Shown here: positions 60,508 through 64,000 of the stretch, in pieces
Layout of the letters: each line of letters opens with the position of its first letter
Numbering within the stretch: position 1 is the stretch's first letter
NCBI GenBank assembly: GCA_938027595.1
Contig: CALJAK010000001.1
Location: 1 to 64,000 of the forward strand
Length of the DNA stretch: 64,000 bases
Reading direction: 5' to 3'
Source: an uncultured Thermoproteales archaeon
GTDB taxonomy: Archaea > Thermoproteota > Thermoprotei > Thermoproteales > Thermoproteaceae
Notes under the pieces: model-generated
The model's input: only the letters and a program-made list of their open reading frames with translations
Told to the model about the DNA's origin: nothing
Databases searched by the model: none
Translations under genes and position numbers: made by a program

Positions 60508-61244
60508 ATTTCCAGATATACCTCAAGCGTAGGGGCAAGTGGCGCACTTTCCTGAGGCAAGTGGAGCAGTGGGGCTTGCCGTATGTCTTAGAAATTGGCG
60601 AGGTGGATACCTCCCGCTCTCCCATAACCACCGCCGTCGAGTTGGGGGCAGCTCCAGAGGCGTTGGTCATACCCCCAGCCGGCGAAATGTATTGGTATAT
60701 TACGTTAGCCGACGCGTTGGGTGTCAAGAGACTAGTGGCGCCGCCCCCACCCACTTTGGCTGAGTTAGAGTCTGTGTACAGAATTGCGGTGGAGCACGGC
60801 GTTGAGGTGAATTGGCTATACGGCTCGCCTCCGCTGGCTAGAGTTATAGACGTCGAGACGGTGGCGACGGTTGTGAAACCTACGGCGGCTAGGTTAGTTT
60901 ACGACCCGGCGAGAGCTAGGGGAATGAGAGAGATTTACACGACGTTAGTGGCTCTCTCTGGCTACCTTAGGGAGATATATCTATCCAACAGGCTGGGGCC
61001 GCGGGGACCGCGACTGCCGCCGTTTCACCCATCTGGCGTAATTAACTACGTGGAGATAATGCAAGCGTTGTATCTAACGCAGTGGGGTGGGAGAATCACC
61101 ATCCGCCAGTCGCCGGAGTACTTTCCAGAGTTGGAACTACAGCTCCAGATAGCTAGAGAAGTGATGGAGACCGTCAAGGCCGCGGGTCCCTCTAGGAAAG
61201 TGCAGAAGCGTTTGGCAGCTATCTACAACGACTTAAGTATTTAA
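60504..61244 (+). CDS. Possible TIM-barrel protein, unknown
   Basis: About 246 residues. Alternating strand/helix pattern (YVLEIGEVDTSRSPITTAVELGA, AVEHGVEVNWLYGSPPLARVI, ARLVYDPARARGMREIYTTLVALSG) suggests a barrel. The segment YLREIYLSNRLGPRGPRLPPFHPSGVINYVEIMQALYLTQWGGRITI has the look of a xylose-isomerase-like (AP endonuclease 2) active-site edge. Metal ligands not certain. Co-translated with nep1. Confidence 0.55.
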   Translation: MNFQIYLKRRGKWRTFLRQVEQWGLPYVLEIGEVDTSRSPITTAVELGAAPEALVIPPAGEMYWYITLADALGVKRLVAPPPPTLAELESVYRIAVEHGVEVNWLYGSPPLARVIDVETVATVVKPTAARLVYDPARARGMREIYTTLVALSGYLREIYLSNRLGPRGPRLPPFHPSGVINYVEIMQALYLTQWGGRITIRQSPEYFPELELQLQIAREVMETVKAAGPSRKVQKRLAAIYNDLSI

Positions 61245-61265
61245 AGTGAGTCTAGTGTGGTCTAT

Positions 61266-62501
61266 ATGCAGACGTGGACTGAATATATATTCTACAGAAA
61301 GACTGGCAGAAGACCGCAACCCGGCGAGGTGGTGGAGGTGACTCCCGACTTGGTGGGTTTTCACGACCTCACTGGCTACCACGTTTTGGAAGTGCTTGAA
61401 GAAATGGGCGTCGAGGTGTTCGACAGAGAGAGAGTGGTGGTGGCTTTCGACCACTTGTCTCCCCCACCCACTCAGAGAGCTGCGGAGATAATGACTTACA
61501 TACGGAGACACGTCAAGGCGTTGGGGTTGCCGCATTTTTACGACGTCGGCGGCGGAATTCTGCATCAAATTATCCTAGAGAAATACGCCAAGCCGGAGCA
61601 AGTGATATTCGCCGCCGATTCTCACACCAACACCGCCGGCGCTCTGGGGGCATTCGCGCAGGGCATGGGCGCCACGGACATCGCCGCTACGGTCAAACTC
61701 GGCAGAACTTGGCTAGTGATGCCAACGCCGTACGCCGTACGGGTGGAGGGCCGCTTCCCCAAGGGAGTGGGGGGGAAAGACGTGGCGCTTCACTTACTGT
61801 CGCAGTTCGGCGCCGAGGGTTTCAACGGCTACTCGGTGGAAGTTTTCGTGAAAGAGCCGGAGGCTTTCCCCATGGACGACAGAGCTACTGTGGCTAACAT
61901 GTCTACGGAGATGGGTGCCGACGCTCTCATCTTCGTGCCCGATAGAGTCACCTCCGCCTACCTAGAGGAGAGGGGGACGCCGTACTCCCCGCCGGAGATA
62001 CAACTGGGTGGTCACCGAGATAACTACACCGTGGAGCTCGACAGACTAGAGCCGTTGGTGGCTGCGCCTCACAGCGTCGACAACGTGAAGACTGTGACTG
62101 AAGTAGAGGGAGTCGAGGTGGACCAAGTGTTCATTGGCTCTTGTACAAACGGCCGGTTGAGCGACATGGAGATAGCTGCCAAGATCTTGAAGAGGGGGAG
62201 AGTTAGGGCTAGGTGTATAGCCATACCGGCGAGTTACGACGTGTTTAGAAAAGCCCTCAAACTCGGTTACATAGACGTGTTGACTGAAGCTGGTTGTGTA
62301 GTGACGTACGGCACATGCGGCCCCTGCCTAGGTGGTCACTTCGGTCTGGCGGGGCCTGGAGAGACTGTGTTGACTACGTCAAACCGGAATTTTAGAGGGA
62401 GAGTGGGCCACCCAGAGGCTAAAGTGTATCTAGCCAACCCAGCCACCGCGGCGGCTACGGCTCTGGCTGGGAAAATCACGGACCCCAGACTTGTGATGTA
62501 A
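61266..62501 (+). CDS. leuC: 3-Isopropylmalate dehydratase/homoaconitase large subunit
   Basis: Isomerises isopropylmalate (leucine synthesis) or a homologue. About 411 residues, the archaeal short form. [53 protein letters not shown], and the 4Fe-4S cysteines in GSCTNGR (near residue 294) and [12 protein letters not shown] (near 352-363). The small subunit is not in the window. TATA-like TATTTAAAG is about 26 bp before the ATG, better than the upstream GTG at 61257. The last codons contain the C box of an sRNA candidate. Confidence 0.9.
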   Translation: MQTWTEYIFYRKTGRRPQPGEVVEVTPDLVGFHDLTGYHVLEVLEEMGVEVFDRERVVVAFDHLSPPPTQRAAEIMTYIRRHVKALGLPHFYDVGGGILHQIILEKYAKPEQVIFAADSHTNTAGALGAFAQGMGATDIAATVKLGRTWLVMPTPYAVRVEGRFPKGVGGKDVALHLLSQFGAEGFNGYSVEVFVKEPEAFPMDDRATVANMSTEMGADALIFVPDRVTSAYLEERGTPYSPPEIQLGGHRDNYTVELDRLEPLVAAPHSVDNVKTVTEVEGVEVDQVFIGSCTNGRLSDMEIAAKILKRGRVRARCIAIPASYDVFRKALKLGYIDVLTEAGCVVTYGTCGPCLGGHFGLAGPGETVLTTSNRNFRGRVGHPEAKVYLANPATAAATALAGKITDPRLVM

Positions 62502-62542
62502 ATTCCTTTAAGGAGATAGGTGACCGCTTCACCCCTTGCTGA
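62493..62542 (+). ncRNA. C/D-box sRNA candidate E
   Basis: 50 nt. C box GTGATGT 62493-62499, overlapping the leuC stop; D' guide AAATTCCTTTAA (12 nt); C' GTGACCG 62520-62526; D guide CTTCACCCCTTG (12 nt); D box CTGA 62539-62542. The D' guide pairs with TTAAAGGAATT, the universally conserved 16S segment (bacterial positions about 910-920), which is a strong independent sign of function. It ends just before the rps3 TATA element. Confidence 0.72.
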
Positions 62543-62573
62543 AAAATTTATATAGCCCAAGTGACGAGGTTTC

Positions 62574-63212
62574 GTGTCGCAGAGGAGGCTGCCGATATAC
62601 AAGAAAATCGTTGAGGAAAACATGAAGAAGTGGGTAATTAGAGAATTTCTAGAGTACAAACTGAGCAAATACGGCTATATAGATTCAGAAATCTTAAAGA
62701 CCCCCCTGGGCACGCGCATTGTCATATACGCGGAGAGACCCTCTAGAATTATCGGTAGGAAGGGGGCAATTGTGAAGGAGGTGAGTCAAATACTCACCAC
62801 GAAGTTGGGAGTGGAGAACCCACAGATAGACGTGATTGACGTCTCCAAGATAGAAGCGCCGGAGATGTTCCCCAAAGTGGTGGCTTATCGCATCGCCAAT
62901 GCCATGGCTAAGGGAGTGCGATTCCGGCGGGTGATGTTCGTGGCGGTGAGGCAACTAGCCGAGGCGGGGGCTAAGGGTTTTGAAATTGTAGTCAGTGGCA
63001 AGTTGGCGACGGAGAGGGCGAAGTTTGAAAAATTGACAGTGGGCAAGTTGTACAAGAATGGACACGACGCCAAGAACAGAGTTAGGCGCGCGGTGACGCA
63101 TGTGTTACTCAAGCCGGGCATATACGGCGTAGAGATCAGAATCACCCCTGGCACGCTCCAGTATTCAGACGAGTTTAAAGTGAAGCCACCCCTCAAGACG
63201 GAGTCCGCTTGA
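62574..63212 (+). CDS. rps3: Ribosomal protein uS3
   Basis: 30S head protein at the mRNA entry. About 212 residues, GTG start with TATA-like ATTTATATAG about 26 bp upstream. N-terminal KH domain: IVIYAERPSRIIGRKGAIVKEVSQIL (GxxG loop IIGRKG). C-terminal part: FRRVMFVAVRQLAEAGAKGFEIVVSGKLATERAK and GIYGVEIRITP. The stop overlaps the RNase H start. L22 usually precedes S3, but here lies on the opposite strand 370 bp away. Confidence 0.96.
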   Translation: MSQRRLPIYKKIVEENMKKWVIREFLEYKLSKYGYIDSEILKTPLGTRIVIYAERPSRIIGRKGAIVKEVSQILTTKLGVENPQIDVIDVSKIEAPEMFPKVVAYRIANAMAKGVRFRRVMFVAVRQLAEAGAKGFEIVVSGKLATERAKFEKLTVGKLYKNGHDAKNRVRRAVTHVLLKPGIYGVEIRITPGTLQYSDEFKVKPPLKTESA

Positions 63213-63595
63213 CTTGTCTAGAGATATATTTCGACGGTTCTTGCAGAAGCGGCGTCGGTTCTTTTGGATACGCCATATATAGAAGCGGGGTGGAGATCCA
63301 CGGCGGTGGGGGACCTCTGGAGCAGTGTACAAACAACACGGCTGAATACACAGCTTTAATAAGAGCGTTGGAGAAAGCGCTAGAGCTGGGGGTAGATTGT
63401 GTACATGTCTATGGCGATAGTCAATTAGTGGTTAGGCAAATGTCTGGACTCTACAGAGTTAAAGCTCCCCACCTAAAGCCACTACACGAGCGAGCTTTAG
63501 AACTCGCTAGAAAATTTAGCCAATTCAAAATCCAGTGGGTGCCGCGGGGGGAGAACAGAGTGGCGGATCGCTACAGTAGGCTACCTCTTGACTAG
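63209..63595 (+). CDS. rnhA: Ribonuclease HI family protein
   Basis: Cuts RNA in RNA-DNA hybrids. About 128 residues; TTG start overlapping the S3 stop. [19 protein letters not shown] (catalytic Asp 9 region), [16 protein letters not shown] (Glu), [14 protein letters not shown] (Asp), and [10 protein letters not shown] (fourth Asp). All four acidic residues are present. It lacks the bacterial basic handle and so is of the short archaeal type. Overlaps the 3' end of L22 by 15 bp. Confidence 0.9.
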   Translation: MTCLEIYFDGSCRSGVGSFGYAIYRSGVEIHGGGGPLEQCTNNTAEYTALIRALEKALELGVDCVHVYGDSQLVVRQMSGLYRVKAPHLKPLHERALELARKFSQFKIQWVPRGENRVADRYSRLPLD

Positions 63596-64000
63596 GTTGA
63601 GTTTGTAACTCTTTGGCGTCACTCCGTTGGGCAACTCCACTGCCACCGCTTCTATGTTGACTGTCTCTTCTACGAAGGGAGTAGCTCTGCCGAAGGCTCT
63701 CGGCATGTAATTCCAAATTTTTATCCCCTTGTGCGCCGCCGCGTGTACAATTACCAAACGCTCTACGTCTAAACCTCTAAACCTGGCGTTGTTTTCTAAA
63801 TTTTCCAACAGTTGGAGATAGCGCTTGGCTACCTTGACTGGCCACCTAGCCGCCGGCCACCCCCGCCAGGGAGTGGCGTGGTGTGCTTGTTTCTTCTTGA
63901 AAGTCTTCATTGGGATGGGTTTTTTCAACTTCACCACGTCCTCTAGCCACTTCTGCGCTTGTCTCAAAGTCATGCCTTTGATAAATCTAGCCACCTCCAC
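63581..64000 (-). CDS. rpl22: Ribosomal protein uL22, C-terminal part (runs off window)
   Basis: At least 139 residues; the start is beyond the window edge. [36 protein letters not shown] is the archaeal L22 pattern, followed by [54 protein letters not shown]. The tail DVELPNG-like ([18 protein letters not shown]) is slightly unusual. Faces S3-rnhA. Confidence 0.94.
   Translation of the reverse strand: MEVARFIKGMTLRQAQKWLEDVVKLKKPIPMKTFKKKQAHHATPWRGWPAARWPVKVAKRYLQLLENLENNARFRGLDVERLVIVHAAAHKGIKIWNYMPRAFGRATPFVEETVNIEAVAVELPNGVTPKSYKLNLVKR

Overview
The window reads as chromosomal DNA of a hyperthermophilic crenarchaeon of the Thermoproteales, most likely Pyrobaculum or a close relative. Evidence: archaeal-type information-processing genes (RFC small subunit, archaeal PheT and ThrRS, TIP49, NMD3, Csl4, Nep1, archease, RpoL, eL38), sn-glycerol-1-phosphate dehydrogenase for archaeal lipids, archaeal GHMP shikimate kinase, a K+-independent membrane pyrophosphatase, a lone 5S rRNA gene, and 24-bp CRISPR repeats ending in GGATTGAAAG. 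Many starts have an A/T-rich TATA element about 26 bp upstream of the start codon and no leader, the usual pattern in this group; I used this to choose several starts. Genus level is an inference.

Layout. 1-13.7 kb: RfcS and an Obg-like GTPase, isocitrate dehydrogenase, NMD3, a C5-cytosine methyltransferase divergent from a PD-(D/E)XK protein (candidate restriction-modification pair), PheT, small unknown proteins, archease, a hexulose-phosphate-synthase-like protein, a DJ-1-like protein, G1P dehydrogenase and malic enzyme. 13.7-27.8 kb: citrate synthase, TIP49, an intramembrane protease, ribosomal proteins L12 and eL38, methylisocitrate lyase/PrpD, thioredoxin reductase, S19-S17, and a PGK-GAPDH-USP run. 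27.8-43.4 kb: a nucleotidyltransferase, ThrRS, an AdoMetDC-like protein, tRNA-Ser with a protein gene running antisense through it, MobB, inositol-phosphate synthase, an Hdr-like Fe-S protein, a lone Cas4 abutting a GTPBP-like GTPase, membrane PPase divergent from A-ATPase subunit I, and L29 followed by a very short Rpp29 candidate. 43.4-52.6 kb is the accessory region: 5S rRNA, adenylate kinase, Cas6 between two short outward-facing CRISPR arrays, broken genes (transglutaminase with an internal stop, acetyl-CoA synthetase with a frameshift), long non-coding stretches and unknown surface proteins. 52.6-64 kb: shikimate/chorismate genes (TrpE-like, AroD-AroQ fusion, AroK), L3-L4-L23, Csl4, RpoL, Nep1, LeuC, S3-RNase H, and L22 on the opposite strand.

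Genes that work together: Icd, citrate synthase and malic enzyme around the TCA cycle; PrpB-PrpD for methylcitrate cleavage; PGK and GAPDH in glycolysis/gluconeogenesis; G1PDH and Ino1 in lipid headgroup and backbone synthesis; PPase and A-ATPase in membrane energetics; the Aro genes in chorismate supply. Ribosomal protein genes are scattered in small groups rather than in one operon.

The most interesting points are (i) five or six C/D-box sRNA candidates with an almost constant 48-50 nt geometry, three of them overlapping 3' ends of protein genes and one with a guide complementary to a universal 16S segment; (ii) an Rpp29-like reading frame behind L29; (iii) the methyltransferase/PD-(D/E)XK pair; (iv) the protein gene whose C-terminus is antisense tRNA-Ser; (v) the Cas6 island and its decaying neighbourhood. 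No database search was possible; family names rest on recognised motifs.
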